Shown piece by piece: positions 55,280 through 64,000 of a stretch of 64,000 nt of DNA. Below the pieces are notes generated by a model that did no database searches, had not been told where the DNA came from, and was given only the letters and a program-made list of their open reading frames with translations. The stretch is from Psychrobacter arcticus 273-4. Its GTDB lineage: Bacteria; Pseudomonadota; Gammaproteobacteria; Pseudomonadales; Moraxellaceae. The position numbers and the translations under genes are program-made. The stretch covers positions 1,550,001 to 1,614,000 of the forward strand of contig NC_007204.1 in the NCBI RefSeq assembly GCF_000012305.1, given 5' to 3'. Position 1 is the first letter of the stretch, and each line of letters opens with the position of its first letter.

Positions 55280-55417
55280 TATAGTTGAAATACTTTAAAG
55301 TCGCTACAGTACTACTGGTGTAAATTTTTTGCAGCCTCTGTCTGCGTAGGCACAGCAAGCAAGAAAAATTTGCACCAGTAGTACGTGTTGTATCGATATT
55401 ACTTTTCACCGACTATA
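55280..55417 (+). repeat. 138-bp palindromic element, copy 10 (forward)
   Basis: Starts TATAGTTGAAATAC and ends CACCGACTATA. The arms GTACTACTGG and CCAGTAGTAC are fully complementary. It lies between aceE (upstream side) and the TetR gene's terminator. Confidence 0.96.
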
Positions 55418-55474
55418 TAATGGGCTACCGCTGTAAGTTTTTTATAAAGCTCATGCATATAAGTTGAAAAATAA

Positions 55475-55506
55475 AAAAAATCCGACATTTATATGTCGGA
55501 TTTTTT
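55475..55506. terminator. Bidirectional intrinsic terminator after the TetR gene
   Basis: The 14-bp arms 55475-55488 and 55493-55506 (TCCGACAT/ATGTCGGA within) with a 4-base loop, A and T runs outside. Confidence 0.93.
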
Positions 55507-55537
55507 CAATATCTATCTGCAAAACTTAATATACAGC

Positions 55538-56230
55538 TTAACGGTTTTTACGCGGTAGCTTCTCTGGCAAATAGCAACGCAGATAAGCGATAGATGCGGT
55601 ATTCGCTTCTTGCAAATATTTATCGGTAATGCGCTCATGACGACGATAAGAAACCGTAAAAATAGCATTTACAATACTAAAAGCAATCAATAATACATCT
55701 TGAATATCTTCAAACTTAGGTACTTCATAGCGTTCAGCCAAACGATCATACACCAATCTGACCACTTGGTGATCCATATGCTCACCAAAACTGTCGCCTT
55801 CAAAATCAGGTGTATTGGTATCATAAATCAATTTAGCTTTGGTTTGATCTTCATCAAAAATTTGTACACAGCGATCAATTAGCGCCGTGAGATATCCCTG
55901 CCATCTATCATATTTAACCGTCTCAACCGTTCTTAATACGTCTAAGATATCAATAGCATTTAAAAAACGCAGCGCTAAAAATATGGCTTCAATATTAGGG
56001 AAGAAATGATAAGCAGACGCTCTTGGAATACCCGCTTCTTCGCAGACAGCGGCAAGCGTAATATCATTGATAGATTGGGTTTCACTCAACTTTTTAGCAC
56101 CCATCAATAATTTTTGACGGCGCGCGCGACCTTGCTGACTAGTAAATTTAAACTTATTAGGCACCAACTTTTTTGCCAGCTCCGAGTCTACCAGTACATC
56201 TTCAATTTTGTCGTCTTTATTTTCACTCAT
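55538..56230 (-). CDS. TetR-family transcriptional regulator
   Basis: 230 residues from the ATG giving MSENKDDKIE, where AAGAGAT lies upstream; a longer frame to 56278 is not family-like. The DNA-binding domain is near residues 35-80: INDITLAAVCEEAGIPRASAYHFFPN contains the helix-turn-helix. The C-terminal half is helical and ligand-specific, not recognisable. Its target cannot be read; neighbouring genes are the aceEF operon and an endonuclease/exonuclease/phosphatase protein. Upstream there are no obvious operators. Confidence 0.85.
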   Translation of the reverse strand: MSENKDDKIEDVLVDSELAKKLVPNKFKFTSQQGRARRQKLLMGAKKLSETQSINDITLAAVCEEAGIPRASAYHFFPNIEAIFLALRFLNAIDILDVLRTVETVKYDRWQGYLTALIDRCVQIFDEDQTKAKLIYDTNTPDFEGDSFGEHMDHQVVRLVYDRLAERYEVPKFEDIQDVLLIAFSIVNAIFTVSYRRHERITDKYLQEANTASIAYLRCYLPEKLPRKNR

Positions 56231-56443
56231 GATAAATCTCTTAATGTTATGCCCTATCTTTATAAATATAGTGTTCATCGGATAGTATGCGCCCTAAATA
56301 AAAGGACCATTTCTATCAACTGAATGTCGGATGATAGTACCGCTACTATACTCAACGAGGAGGCATAATAAACGCTTGTACACTATCAAGCAAGGGACAA
56401 GAATAGGTTAAAAAACAATTCAGCAATTAATTATAAAATAGCG

Positions 56444-57469
56444 TTAATTGTGAAGCTTTATTTTCGCTCTTATAATACCATGATCAATCACTCTATCTGC
56501 ATAATCCCACTTTAAATGGTCGTTAAAATAGTCAACGCGTTCAACCTGACCGAGCGAAAACTTGCTATCAGGTAGAAATTCTTCAGAGACAAATAATTGA
56601 TCAATCACTTCTGGCATACCTTGGTAAATGTGGGTATATGCCACATCTTTCATCCAACCATAACGGGCTTGAATACGAGCAGCATCAAACAGGGCAACGT
56701 CGCGCATGCTCTTGTCATAATTAACTTCACCAGTCTCAGTCATCAACTGAGTGGTAACGCTTTCGGTCACATCATTCATATCACCAAGCAAAATCAAAGG
56801 CTCACGAGTATGCTGTAACCTATCTATGATAGAAAGCCTGATAGAAGCCGCTTCTGCAGCACGCATACACAAACTACGCAGCTTGGCACGAATACGAATA
56901 TTTGGATCATCCATATCTTCCAACAAATTACCTGCCTCATCACGTAAGAAAAAAGCACGTTTACTTTTCAGATGAGCGGTAATAATCGTTATCGGCTGAC
57001 CAAACGCATCGACGCGTAATACAAGTGGCGGACGATTAAAGCGTTGATAAGGACCTATATCTGGAATATTAATGATGGCTTTTGGCAAAATATCTTCAAG
57101 TAAGCGACTCTCTAAGTGCGCAAACCGACTAATGATCCCAACAGCAGGGGTATTCTGCGCCCCTTTGCCTTGCGTATAGGGGCTTGCACTATCATTACTT
57201 GCCAGCGGAATAACCACATGCTCAGGTTTAAAACCTAATGATACGGCCAATGCGATTAGCGCCTCACTGTCCCATACTTCTTGTACCGCAATGATATCAG
57301 CATGTGCCTTTGATAGTAGATCTGTGATACCACGCAACTTATGTTCGTATTCATGATTACTGTAAGCAGGTGCATTTGGATAATAGAGACGATTTGGATT
57401 GGCAAAATTGAGCAGGTTGGCTGTTGCTATATAAAACTGCTTATGATTACTTTCATTATTATTGGTCAT
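56444..57469 (-). CDS. Endonuclease/exonuclease/phosphatase-family protein
   Basis: 341 residues. IATANLLNFANPN at the N-terminus, IIAVQEVWD with the metal-binding Glu, VGIISRF, IITAHLKSK with the catalytic His, LLGDMNDV with the Asn, and a C-terminal block ending VIDHGIIRAKIKL (Asp-His) together form the family's active site. Members include DNA repair nucleases, inositol phosphatases and secreted sphingomyelinase-like enzymes; no signal peptide is seen, so it is probably cytosolic. Substrate unknown. Ribosome binding site TAGGCAG. Confidence 0.85.
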   Translation of the reverse strand: MTNNNESNHKQFYIATANLLNFANPNRLYYPNAPAYSNHEYEHKLRGITDLLSKAHADIIAVQEVWDSEALIALAVSLGFKPEHVVIPLASNDSASPYTQGKGAQNTPAVGIISRFAHLESRLLEDILPKAIINIPDIGPYQRFNRPPLVLRVDAFGQPITIITAHLKSKRAFFLRDEAGNLLEDMDDPNIRIRAKLRSLCMRAAEAASIRLSIIDRLQHTREPLILLGDMNDVTESVTTQLMTETGEVNYDKSMRDVALFDAARIQARYGWMKDVAYTHIYQGMPEVIDQLFVSEEFLPDSKFSLGQVERVDYFNDHLKWDYADRVIDHGIIRAKIKLHN

Positions 57470-57580
57470 AAACTGCCTATTATTATTTTGAAATACGGTT
57501 TTTAATGATTACTTATTGGCTAATTTTAACAATAAAGCATATTAAATACTATATATTCATACATAGTAATATATAGAAAA

Positions 57581-57612
57581 AAAGCCTCCAAAGAAATCTT
57601 TGGAGGCTTTAA
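57581..57612 (-). terminator. Intrinsic terminator hairpin
   Basis: The 14-bp arms AAAGCCTCCAAAGA (57581-57594) and TCTTTGGAGGCTTT (57597-57610), preceded and followed by A/T runs. It lies downstream of the glycine-zipper gene (minus strand), with repeat copy 11 in between. Confidence 0.88.
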
Positions 57613-57744
57613 AATAGCATAAATTCGAATTATTGCGTCTGCTAACAAAAAAACATCTACAATCGAACTAAATCTAGTAATAAGACAGTAAGCTTTAGTC
57701 GTGTTTACTTACTTGAAGCAAGTAAACCATTAGCAGCACTTAAA

Positions 57745-57882
57745 TATAGTCGGTGAAAAGTAATATCGATATAACACGTACTGCTGGTGCAAATTTTTCT
57801 TGCTTGCTGTGCCTACGCAGACAGAGGCTGCACAAAATTTACACCAGCAATACGGTAGCGACTTTAAAGTATTTCAATTATA
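57745..57882 (-). repeat. 138-bp palindromic element, copy 11 (reverse)
   Basis: Begins TATAGTCGGTGAAAAG and ends TTCAATTATA on the plus strand; the last six bases differ by one change (CTATA to TTATA), and the centre has one further change (TGCACAAAATTT). It sits 72 bases after the glycine-zipper stop codon. Confidence 0.95.
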
Positions 57883-57954
57883 TTATTCGCTTACTGCTTT
57901 GATAAACCATCTAACCTGAGTACTTAATGTCTTATTAAAATCAGCATAAACACA

Positions 57955-58632
57955 TTAAGAAATACGATTCCACGCATCACGAGACGCTCTACGTGCCTCA
58001 TTCCACTCCATACGTGATTCACCTTTCACATTGAACCATGAGCGCTCTAACTCTGCCTCATGATCTTCAAAACGGGCATCGGCAGGATAACGTGCACGGT
58101 TTGCATAACCTACCGCATAGGCTGGATGTAAGTCACGGTCGAAGTCATGACCTTCTTGATAGTAATCGGCATTGGCATACTCTGCACGCCAATACGCTTC
58201 TTCACGCGTTGGATCAATCGCTTCGGCTGCCGCATGACCTGCGCCGCCACCAACGATTGCACCAATGGCTCCGCCAATCAGCGTTCCAAGTGGGCCAGCT
58301 ATTGTACCTATAGCTGCGCCTGCTGCTGCGCCGCCAATACTACCGACACCTGTACCTACTGGATGTGAGCCTGGCTCACCTGTAATTGGGTCAGCATTCA
58401 AATCATCTCTGGTTTCTTTTGACATATGTTTGATAGCTTTACGATCAATCGCATCATGATCCTCTATGATATTGTCATTTTCATGTCTAATAACAGTATT
58501 ATTGATGACATGATCACTACCAGTCAATCGGCGCTCATTGTCATCGATGATACGCTCTCTGTCGCCAACTTCAAGATAGTCATCAGTAATTACACGGTTA
58601 TTAGGGTCCGTAATGCGGCCATCGTTATTCAT
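57955..58632 (-). CDS. Glycine-zipper protein of unknown function
   Basis: 225 residues from the ATG giving MNNDGRIT, with AAGGAAG upstream. The N-terminal half is acidic and Asp/Arg/Asn-rich. A hydrophobic glycine-zipper segment runs at about residues 92-135 (VGSIGGAAAGAAIGTIAG, then GPLGTLIGGAIGAIVGGG), a type that inserts into or crosses membranes. The C-terminal part is Tyr/Asp/Glu-rich (YWRAEYANADYYQEGHDF). No signal peptide is seen. Similar glycine-zipper proteins occur in stress-related and biofilm contexts, but I cannot assign a role. Confidence 0.7.
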   Translation of the reverse strand: MNNDGRITDPNNRVITDDYLEVGDRERIIDDNERRLTGSDHVINNTVIRHENDNIIEDHDAIDRKAIKHMSKETRDDLNADPITGEPGSHPVGTGVGSIGGAAAGAAIGTIAGPLGTLIGGAIGAIVGGGAGHAAAEAIDPTREEAYWRAEYANADYYQEGHDFDRDLHPAYAVGYANRARYPADARFEDHEAELERSWFNVKGESRMEWNEARRASRDAWNRIS

Positions 58633-58916
58633 AAGATCTTCCTTAATTGATTTGTTATATATTCTATTTATCATCAATCCACTTAATAGCAATATAAGCT
58701 AGATTAAGCGTTTTATTAAATCTCCTAAAGTATAGGAGCTGATTGCAAACACAGATAGGTCGAATATGTAAACTGTGTCAAAATTGCGATGATATTGCGT
58801 TACAGTCTGTATCTCTACCAATATTTTGTCGGCTGACGTAGTTTTTAGGTGAATTGACTACACAATACTGAAAACGGCTATTAAAACAATATGCAAAATA
58901 ATATCTATCATAGCAA

Positions 58917-60533
58917 TCAAGGAGTCATTAACGCTCTACTGATAGCTTGTTGCCATTTATTAAGATGCTGCTCACGCACATCTATAGACATGCTAGGCTC
59001 AAAAATTCGATCCACCTGCCAGGAGGCTTGCATCGTGGTATCATCATATAAACCTGTCTTTAAACCAGCAAGTAACGCAACCCCTTTTGCTGTAATCTCT
59101 GTGTCTTTTGGGCGTAGTACCGGCACGCCTAGTAAATCTGCTTGAAACTGCATCAGCAAATCATTATTTGCTGCGCCGCCATCTACTCTTAGCTCAGTGA
59201 GTGCCTGCGGGCTGTCTTTTTGCATGGCGATGAGCACATCATACGTCTGATAAGCAATAGCCTCTAATGCCGCCCGTGCAATATGCGCTTTGGTCGTACC
59301 GCGGCTCATACCAGTAATACTGGCACTGATGTCTGAGCGCCAATAAGGGGCACCCAGTCCCGTAAATGCTGGTAGTAACACTACCTCCTCACTACTCTCA
59401 ACTTGCCGCGCTAAATCTTCCACTTCCCCGCTCTTTTGGAACATACCCAGATTATCACGCAGCCACTGTACGATTGCGCCTGCCATAAATACACTGCCTT
59501 CTAACGCATAAGTCACTTCTCTGTTGGGAGGCTGTAGCATACGTTTACCAGATTGCACGATTTGCTCAAATGATAAATGGTCGGGACGAGTTGGTGCTGA
59601 TTTTCGTTGCCATGCAATGGTCGTCAATAGCTTATGCTCACTAAGCATCGGTTTTTGACCGATATTCATCAACATAAAACAGCCCGTACCGTAAGTATTT
59701 TTTGCCATACCTGCCTCAAGACAGCCTTGCCCAAAAAGCGCCGCTTGCTGATCGCCCAATACCGCATGTATAGGAATTTGCTTAGCAAACAGCCCTTTTT
59801 TAGTTTTGCCAAAGTCGCCATCAGATGGTAGAACTTTAGGCAAAATATTTATGGGTATACCAAATCGGGCACACAACTCCTCCGACCATGCCAGCTTATG
59901 GATATCATATAACAAGGTACGAGAAGCGTTGGTTACATCAATGACATGCTCACCGCCTGTTAGCTTATATATCAGCCAGCTGTCTATCGTGCCAACCGCT
60001 ATCTCACCTTTACTGGCGCGTACGCTCAACTTAGGGTTGTGCTCTAATAGCCAAGCGATTTTGCTGGCACTAAAATACGGATCTAAGCGCAAACCTGTGA
60101 TACGTTGTACTTCACTTGCCATATTGCCTTGGCTGCTGTTATTGCTAATACCTGTAACAACTTGCGTCGTGGCCATTAAGTTTTCATCAGCAAGCAATTG
60201 ACAGTAACTCGCCGTACGTCTGTCTTGCCAAATAATGGCTGGCGCAAGCGGCTTACCTGTGTGCTTATCCCATATGACAATAGACTCACGCTGATTGGTA
60301 ATCGCAATACCACTAACATCGGTAGCGAGCAGCCCCGCCTGATTAATGACGTCATGGGCGCAGCTGATTTGCGTCTGCCAAATTTGCTGGGCATCTTGCT
60401 CAACAAAGCCTGCTTGCGGCGTTTTTAAAATCGTTGGCTGTTGTGCCATTTTAATTGGGCACGCATGATCATCGTACAATATCGCTCGACTCGAGGTTGT
60501 CCCTTGATCTAAAGCTAAAATATATCCTGCCAT
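58917..60533 (-). CDS. glpK: Glycerol kinase
   Basis: Phosphorylates glycerol to glycerol 3-phosphate. 538 residues, about 35 longer than E. coli GlpK. Family blocks are ILALDQGTTSSRAILYD, ITNQRESIVIWD and IIWQDRRTA near the N-terminus, DPYFSASKIAWLL, TYGTGCFMLMN and GGAANNDLLMQFQADLLGV near the C-terminus. Two inserts account for the extra length: one at about residues 112-135 (VTGISNNSSQGNMASEV) and one at about 300-330 (RKSAPTRPDHLSFEQIVQ). No glpF or glpD is nearby. With gpsA at the left edge this window holds two routes to glycerol 3-phosphate. Confidence 0.95.
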   Translation of the reverse strand: MAGYILALDQGTTSSRAILYDDHACPIKMAQQPTILKTPQAGFVEQDAQQIWQTQISCAHDVINQAGLLATDVSGIAITNQRESIVIWDKHTGKPLAPAIIWQDRRTASYCQLLADENLMATTQVVTGISNNSSQGNMASEVQRITGLRLDPYFSASKIAWLLEHNPKLSVRASKGEIAVGTIDSWLIYKLTGGEHVIDVTNASRTLLYDIHKLAWSEELCARFGIPINILPKVLPSDGDFGKTKKGLFAKQIPIHAVLGDQQAALFGQGCLEAGMAKNTYGTGCFMLMNIGQKPMLSEHKLLTTIAWQRKSAPTRPDHLSFEQIVQSGKRMLQPPNREVTYALEGSVFMAGAIVQWLRDNLGMFQKSGEVEDLARQVESSEEVVLLPAFTGLGAPYWRSDISASITGMSRGTTKAHIARAALEAIAYQTYDVLIAMQKDSPQALTELRVDGGAANNDLLMQFQADLLGVPVLRPKDTEITAKGVALLAGLKTGLYDDTTMQASWQVDRIFEPSMSIDVREQHLNKWQQAISRALMTP

Positions 60534-60740
60534 CGCTCACATCCCGTCCTGAACCGCCCCGACTTTATCGGAGGCTAATTTACTTGAGTCAAGCAGCGAT
60601 GCCTGACAGGATTAAACTATCATAATACCGTCTTTCAAACTCAAAAAGCGACACATAACCATAGGTTGATGGGGCAATCGGTAGGATTCTGCAGATAGGC
60701 TCGATCCCCTAATTATCTTTATAATCATCGATAACATAAG
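60534..60740. other. Short intergenic stretch upstream of glpK
   Basis: About 200 bases between the glpK start and repeat copy 12. No operator or open frame was recognised. Confidence 0.35.
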
Positions 60741-60878
60741 TATAGTCGGTGAAAAGTAATATCGATACAACACGTATTGCTGGTGCAAATTTTTCTTGCT
60801 TGCTGTGCCTACGCAGACAGAGGCTGCAAAAAATTTACACCAGCAATACGGTAGCGACTTTAAAGTATTTCAACTATA
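60741..60878 (-). repeat. 138-bp palindromic element, copy 12 (reverse)
   Basis: Begins TATAGTCGGTGAAAAG and ends TTCAACTATA on the plus strand. Its arms GTATTGCTGG and CCAGCAATAC are perfectly complementary. It lies between glpK and sthA. Confidence 0.96.
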
Positions 60879-60919
60879 TATTCATTACTACCATCATGAA
60901 CGTATTTAGCTTAAACTAA

Positions 60920-60956
60920 AAGGACTGAGTCCTGTACAGTACAGAACTCAGTCCTT
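60920..60956 (-). terminator. Intrinsic terminator of sthA
   Basis: The arms AAGGACTGAGT (60920-60930) and ACTCAGTCCTT (60946-60956) enclose an inner CTGTA/TACAG stem. On the minus strand a TTTTAGTTT tract follows. Downstream of the sthA stop by about 90 bases. Confidence 0.75.
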
Positions 60957-60970
60957 GAAATAAACGTAAA

Positions 60971-60995
60971 CCGTCCAAAATTTGGGGGTCAGCTC
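60971..60995 (-). repeat. IS-end-like sequence between glpK and sthA
   Basis: On the minus strand it reads TGAGCTGACCCCC then AAATTTTGGACGG, resembling the IS3/IS150-type end also seen at 8114-8159 (TGAACTGACCCC...AAGTTGGACA). No transposase is present; this may be a remnant of a lost insertion. Confidence 0.35.
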
Positions 60996-61044
60996 ATTTT
61001 ATTGAGAGGGCTTTTTTATTGACTCGCTTTAATATCGTTAATCG

Positions 61045-62688
61045 CTAGAACACACGATTAAGACCGTTCAATGCGGCAACGCGATAGGCTTCTGCCATCG
61101 TTGGATAGTTAAAGGTCGTATTCACAAAGTATTCAAGCGTGGCATTACATTTCATCACTGCTTGCCCAATATGAATAATCTCTGAGGCATGATTGCCGTA
61201 GCAGTGAATCCCTAAAATCTCTAACGTCTCACGGTGGAATAAGATCTTTAAAACCCCTGAACGCTCACCGATGATTTGCGCGCGTGCCAGATGTTTAAAG
61301 AATGCCTGACCCACTTCATAGGGCACTTTAGCATCGGTTAATTCTTGTTCCGTTTTACCGATACATGAGATTTCAGGTATGGTATAGATACCCGTCGGTA
61401 CGCTTGATACTGGCTCTGCATCACGGTCACCGACCATAAAGGCAGCAGCACAGCGCCCTTGGTCATAAGCCGCAGAAGCTAATGACGGCCAACCGATAAC
61501 GTCACCAGCAGCATAGATATTTTCAACTTCGGTACAGTAAGTATCATCGACTTTAAGCTGACCACGGCTATTAGCCTTTAGACCTAAGCATTCTAAATTC
61601 AACCCTTCAGTGTTACCCGAGCGTCCATTTGACCATAAAATGGCATCTGACTTGATTTTCTTGCCACTTTTTAGATGCAAAATCACACAGTCATCATGCG
61701 TCTCTAAATGGTCAATCTCTTCATTGCTGCGGATGACTACGCCGAACTGACGGAAGTCATGAGCAATGGCGTCACTGATTTCACTGTCCAGATAGCTCAA
61801 CAGCTGGTTTTGATTATTAATCAAATCCACTTTATAGCCAAGACCGGTGAAAATAGAGGCATATTCACAACCAATCACACCCGCGCCATAAATAATGATT
61901 TTCTTAACCACATAATCCATCTGGAGGATTTTATCAGAATCAAACACGCGCGGATGATCAAAGTCTAAGATATCAGGTCGGTACGGACGGCTACCTACCG
62001 TAATAATCGCCTTATTAAAGGTAATGGTTTCAAAAGTATTCTCATCAATCTCGATACGTATGGTGTTTTTATCGATGAAATTTGCCCAACCATGAATCAC
62101 TTCGATTTGGTTGCGCTCATAAAAGCGGGTGTGAGTTTGAACCTGCTGAAGAATCACTTTTCGAGCTTTGGCAAGTACGATATTCAGCGGGACTTGATGA
62201 TAGTCCATTGCTTTGGTAAACATCTGGTCACGGCGAAAGTTAATCAAGTTAAAGACCGACTGACGCAAAGCCTTACTTGGAATCGTACCAACGTGAGTAC
62301 AGTTACCGCCTACTTGCTCGCGCGGGTCGATAACCACCACTTTCTTGCCCGATTTGGCAAGTTTCATGGCAGCCGCTTCACCAGCAGGACCTGCACCTAA
62401 TACGACAGCATCGTACTCAAACTCGTGCTTATCACTTTTTAGACGTTGTGAGTCCTTTGTAAAGCCCGATTTTACATCAATACGAGTATCATCTAGTGGA
62501 TTGACCAAGTCTGGATGGTGCATGATGTCGTCATTGACCTGTTCATGCGTTTGCTCGACTCTCTCTTTCTTATTTTTACCTTCAGTATGCTCAGGGTTTA
62601 GCACACGACCACTTTCTTTATTAGACACCTCAGTTTCAGTGTCTTTACCAGTATCATTAGTCGCATCGCCTATCGTTTTGCTTCCCAT
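61045..62688 (-). CDS. sthA: Soluble pyridine nucleotide transhydrogenase
   Basis: FAD-dependent enzyme that balances NADPH and NADH. 547 residues. The conserved part starts near residue 92 ([20 protein letters not shown] site); [17 protein letters not shown] is the active-site region, in which the second redox Cys of related flavoproteins is replaced by Thr, as expected for Sth[16 protein letters not shown] is the NAD(P) site, and [16 protein letters not shown] the FAD-contact block. Homologues are usually about 465 residues, so the first 90 polar, acidic residues are an extension; a GAGGA box upstream of its ATG supports it being translated. Confidence 0.95.
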   Translation of the reverse strand: MGSKTIGDATNDTGKDTETEVSNKESGRVLNPEHTEGKNKKERVEQTHEQVNDDIMHHPDLVNPLDDTRIDVKSGFTKDSQRLKSDKHEFEYDAVVLGAGPAGEAAAMKLAKSGKKVVVIDPREQVGGNCTHVGTIPSKALRQSVFNLINFRRDQMFTKAMDYHQVPLNIVLAKARKVILQQVQTHTRFYERNQIEVIHGWANFIDKNTIRIEIDENTFETITFNKAIITVGSRPYRPDILDFDHPRVFDSDKILQMDYVVKKIIIYGAGVIGCEYASIFTGLGYKVDLINNQNQLLSYLDSEISDAIAHDFRQFGVVIRSNEEIDHLETHDDCVILHLKSGKKIKSDAILWSNGRSGNTEGLNLECLGLKANSRGQLKVDDTYCTEVENIYAAGDVIGWPSLASAAYDQGRCAAAFMVGDRDAEPVSSVPTGIYTIPEISCIGKTEQELTDAKVPYEVGQAFFKHLARAQIIGERSGVLKILFHRETLEILGIHCYGNHASEIIHIGQAVMKCNATLEYFVNTTFNYPTMAEAYRVAALNGLNRVF

Positions 62689-62884
62689 CGTATCCTCTTT
62701 ATTAATTTATGAATCTGTTTTTTGGCTCACGGATGCTTTTATCTTTATAAGTGTTTAGATAAAAATATTCATAGCACTAAAGTTTGTTCACCATACGTGG
62801 TGATACGTTATTTTGCAATATAGCCACGACTGCCACTGCTATTTTTTAAAATACTACTTTTCGAAAAATAGTGATTGATCTTAA

Positions 62885-63781
62885 TTAGCCAATACGACGC
62901 TTTAGACCGGTCATCTGTAATATGCGCGTGGCAATCTCTTCAACGGACATCTCTGACACATCGAGACTTGGAATACCTTGCGAGGTATAAATTCCTTGTA
63001 TCGCGCGCTGCTCTTGCTGACATTGCTGGTAACTTGAATAACGACTACCTGCGCGGCGCTCTTGGCGGATTTTCACCAAGCGATCCGTATCGATAATCAG
63101 ACCAAAGAGCTTGTGTTTATGCTCACGCAATGCTTTTGGTAGCTGATTGTCGTTAAGGTCTTCTTCGGTTAAGGGATAATTGGCCGCTCGGATACCAAAT
63201 TGTAATGCCAAATATAATGACGTTGGGGTTTTACCAGAGCGTGAAACGCCAATCAAAATAATATCTGCCGCATGATAATGACGGGTACGCGCGCCGTCAT
63301 CGTTATCTAAGGCAAAATGCACCGCATCGATACGCTCTTTGTAAGTCTCAGAGTCAACGTTATCATGCGCATGACCTGAATGCCCATCTGGCTCCACGCC
63401 GGTCTCTTCTGCTACGCGACCGATTAGACCTTCATACATATCCAAATTGCAGCTGTGCGCCGAATTGATTTTCTCACGAATCTCAGGACTGACAATGGTA
63501 TCAAACACCAGTGGCAGCAAGCCATCTCGCTGATAGGCAGTATTGATTTGCACAACCGCATCTTCAGCACGTTCTAAATTATCCACATAAGGCAACACTC
63601 GAGTCTCAAAGGGCACTGAAGCAAATTGGCTTAAAATAGCACGGCCAAGCGTTTCTGCTGTAATCGCCGTGCCATCAGAGATAAAAAACGCCGTTCTTAT
63701 GTTTTGAGCGTTATCAACTTCTAGTGCTTTCATATTTTGAATCGTAGAATTGGGTTGTGGTGACGAATGGTTTACGTACAT
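62885..63781 (-). CDS. ppsR: Phosphoenolpyruvate synthase regulatory protein
   Basis: ADP-dependent kinase and phosphate-dependent phosphorylase that controls PpsA. 298 residues. Family blocks are AFFISDGTAITAETLGRAIL at the N-terminus, the P-loop GVSRSGKTPTSLYLALQ at about residue 180, and SRYSSYQQCQQE. A short polar insert (GHSGHAHDN) lies before the P-loop. Ribosome binding site AAAGG about 10 bases upstream. In relatives ppsA is commonly adjacent; it would lie beyond the right edge. Confidence 0.94.
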   Translation of the reverse strand: MYVNHSSPQPNSTIQNMKALEVDNAQNIRTAFFISDGTAITAETLGRAILSQFASVPFETRVLPYVDNLERAEDAVVQINTAYQRDGLLPLVFDTIVSPEIREKINSAHSCNLDMYEGLIGRVAEETGVEPDGHSGHAHDNVDSETYKERIDAVHFALDNDDGARTRHYHAADIILIGVSRSGKTPTSLYLALQFGIRAANYPLTEEDLNDNQLPKALREHKHKLFGLIIDTDRLVKIRQERRAGSRYSSYQQCQQEQRAIQGIYTSQGIPSLDVSEMSVEEIATRILQMTGLKRRIG

Positions 63782-64000
63782 AACGTTGATACCTTTGTTT
63801 AAATCCTTTGTTGAGAACTCAATAGCAGCCTTTAATTTTTAGCATCTAGCGCCTCATAGTTTGGTCGTATGCATCTCAAATTTATGCCTTATATTATACG
63901 CAATATTATACGCATAATAGGCGCGCAATAGTAACCAATGTTACAGACTTAGACTTACATCGCAGCTCATAGCAAAATCAACATTAATTGCGCCAAAATT
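63782..64000. other. Right-edge intergenic region with a 12-bp tandem repeat
   Basis: 219 bases upstream of ppsR. It contains two tandem copies of ATATTATACGCA (63891-63914) and a GCGCGC stretch just after. Probable promoter region; a divergent gene may lie just beyond the window. Confidence 0.45.

Noticed and set aside
593..60878. The repeated 138-bp element as a CRISPR array or attachment sites
   Set aside because: Copies are dispersed over 60 kb, in both orientations, with no regular spacers and no cas genes.
1..64000. tRNA or rRNA genes
   Set aside because: No cloverleaf-type sequence with the usual GGTTCRA arm and no rRNA-like stretch was found; a dedicated scan would be needed to exclude one.

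Overview
The window looks like a chromosomal segment of a Psychrobacter-type gammaproteobacterium (Moraxellaceae). This rests on the character of the proteins (an Acr1-type acyl-CoA reductase, a coniferyl-aldehyde-dehydrogenase-like enzyme, an E1/E2 pyruvate dehydrogenase pair with two lipoyl domains, a BetT-type transporter), moderate-to-low GC, A/T-rich intergenic DNA and the exbB-exbD-msbA-lpxK-kdsB and rsmG-parA-parB gene orders. No rRNA, tRNA, CRISPR array, prophage or complete insertion sequence was recognised.

Layout. 1-4.4 kb: 5' part of gpsA, a YdjA-like nitroreductase, zapE, an alpha/beta hydrolase and a small lipoprotein. 4.6-12.7 kb: xseA/xseB (exonuclease VII), pncB, an aldehyde dehydrogenase with a variable 9-bp repeat, lipB, ppa and a small membrane protein. 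12.7-14.0 kb: an A/T-rich accessory island with an unrecognised, immunity-like ORF and an immunity-like pseudogene broken by a 25-bp tandem duplication. 14.0-22.1 kb: Acr1-like reductase, dusB, betT, a HIT protein, a hypothetical protein and ilvD. 22.3-32.1 kb: an antiporter bracketed by two repeat copies, a serine hydrolase, a CX5R phosphatase, a MaoC/FabG/thiolase lipid group and ppk2. 32.2-42.2 kb, all minus strand: pilZ, holB, kdsB, lpxK, msbA, exbD, exbB, parB, parA, rsmG (lipid A export, chromosome partition, replication, pili). 42.5-49.9 kb: a Lon-type protease, a WYL regulator, a TerD-domain protein, a Kch-like channel, a 48-residue Cys-rich mini-protein and OmpW. 50-64 kb: aceF/aceE, a TetR regulator, an endonuclease/exonuclease/phosphatase protein, a glycine-zipper protein, glpK, sthA and ppsR. 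Central carbon and redox metabolism (aceEF, sthA, ppsR, glpK, gpsA) and envelope biogenesis dominate.

The most striking feature is a family of 12 intergenic copies of one imperfectly palindromic element. Eleven copies are exactly 138 bp and one is a diverged 143-bp copy. They occur in both orientations and start and end with TATA. At two variable positions in the paired arms, all 12 copies keep Watson-Crick or G.U pairing, and the diverged copy has a further compensatory change. This suggests a structure maintained at RNA level. Element ends supply the stop codons of three genes, one copy splits xseA from xseB, and direct copies tightly bracket the antiporter gene and, more loosely, the aldehyde dehydrogenase gene.
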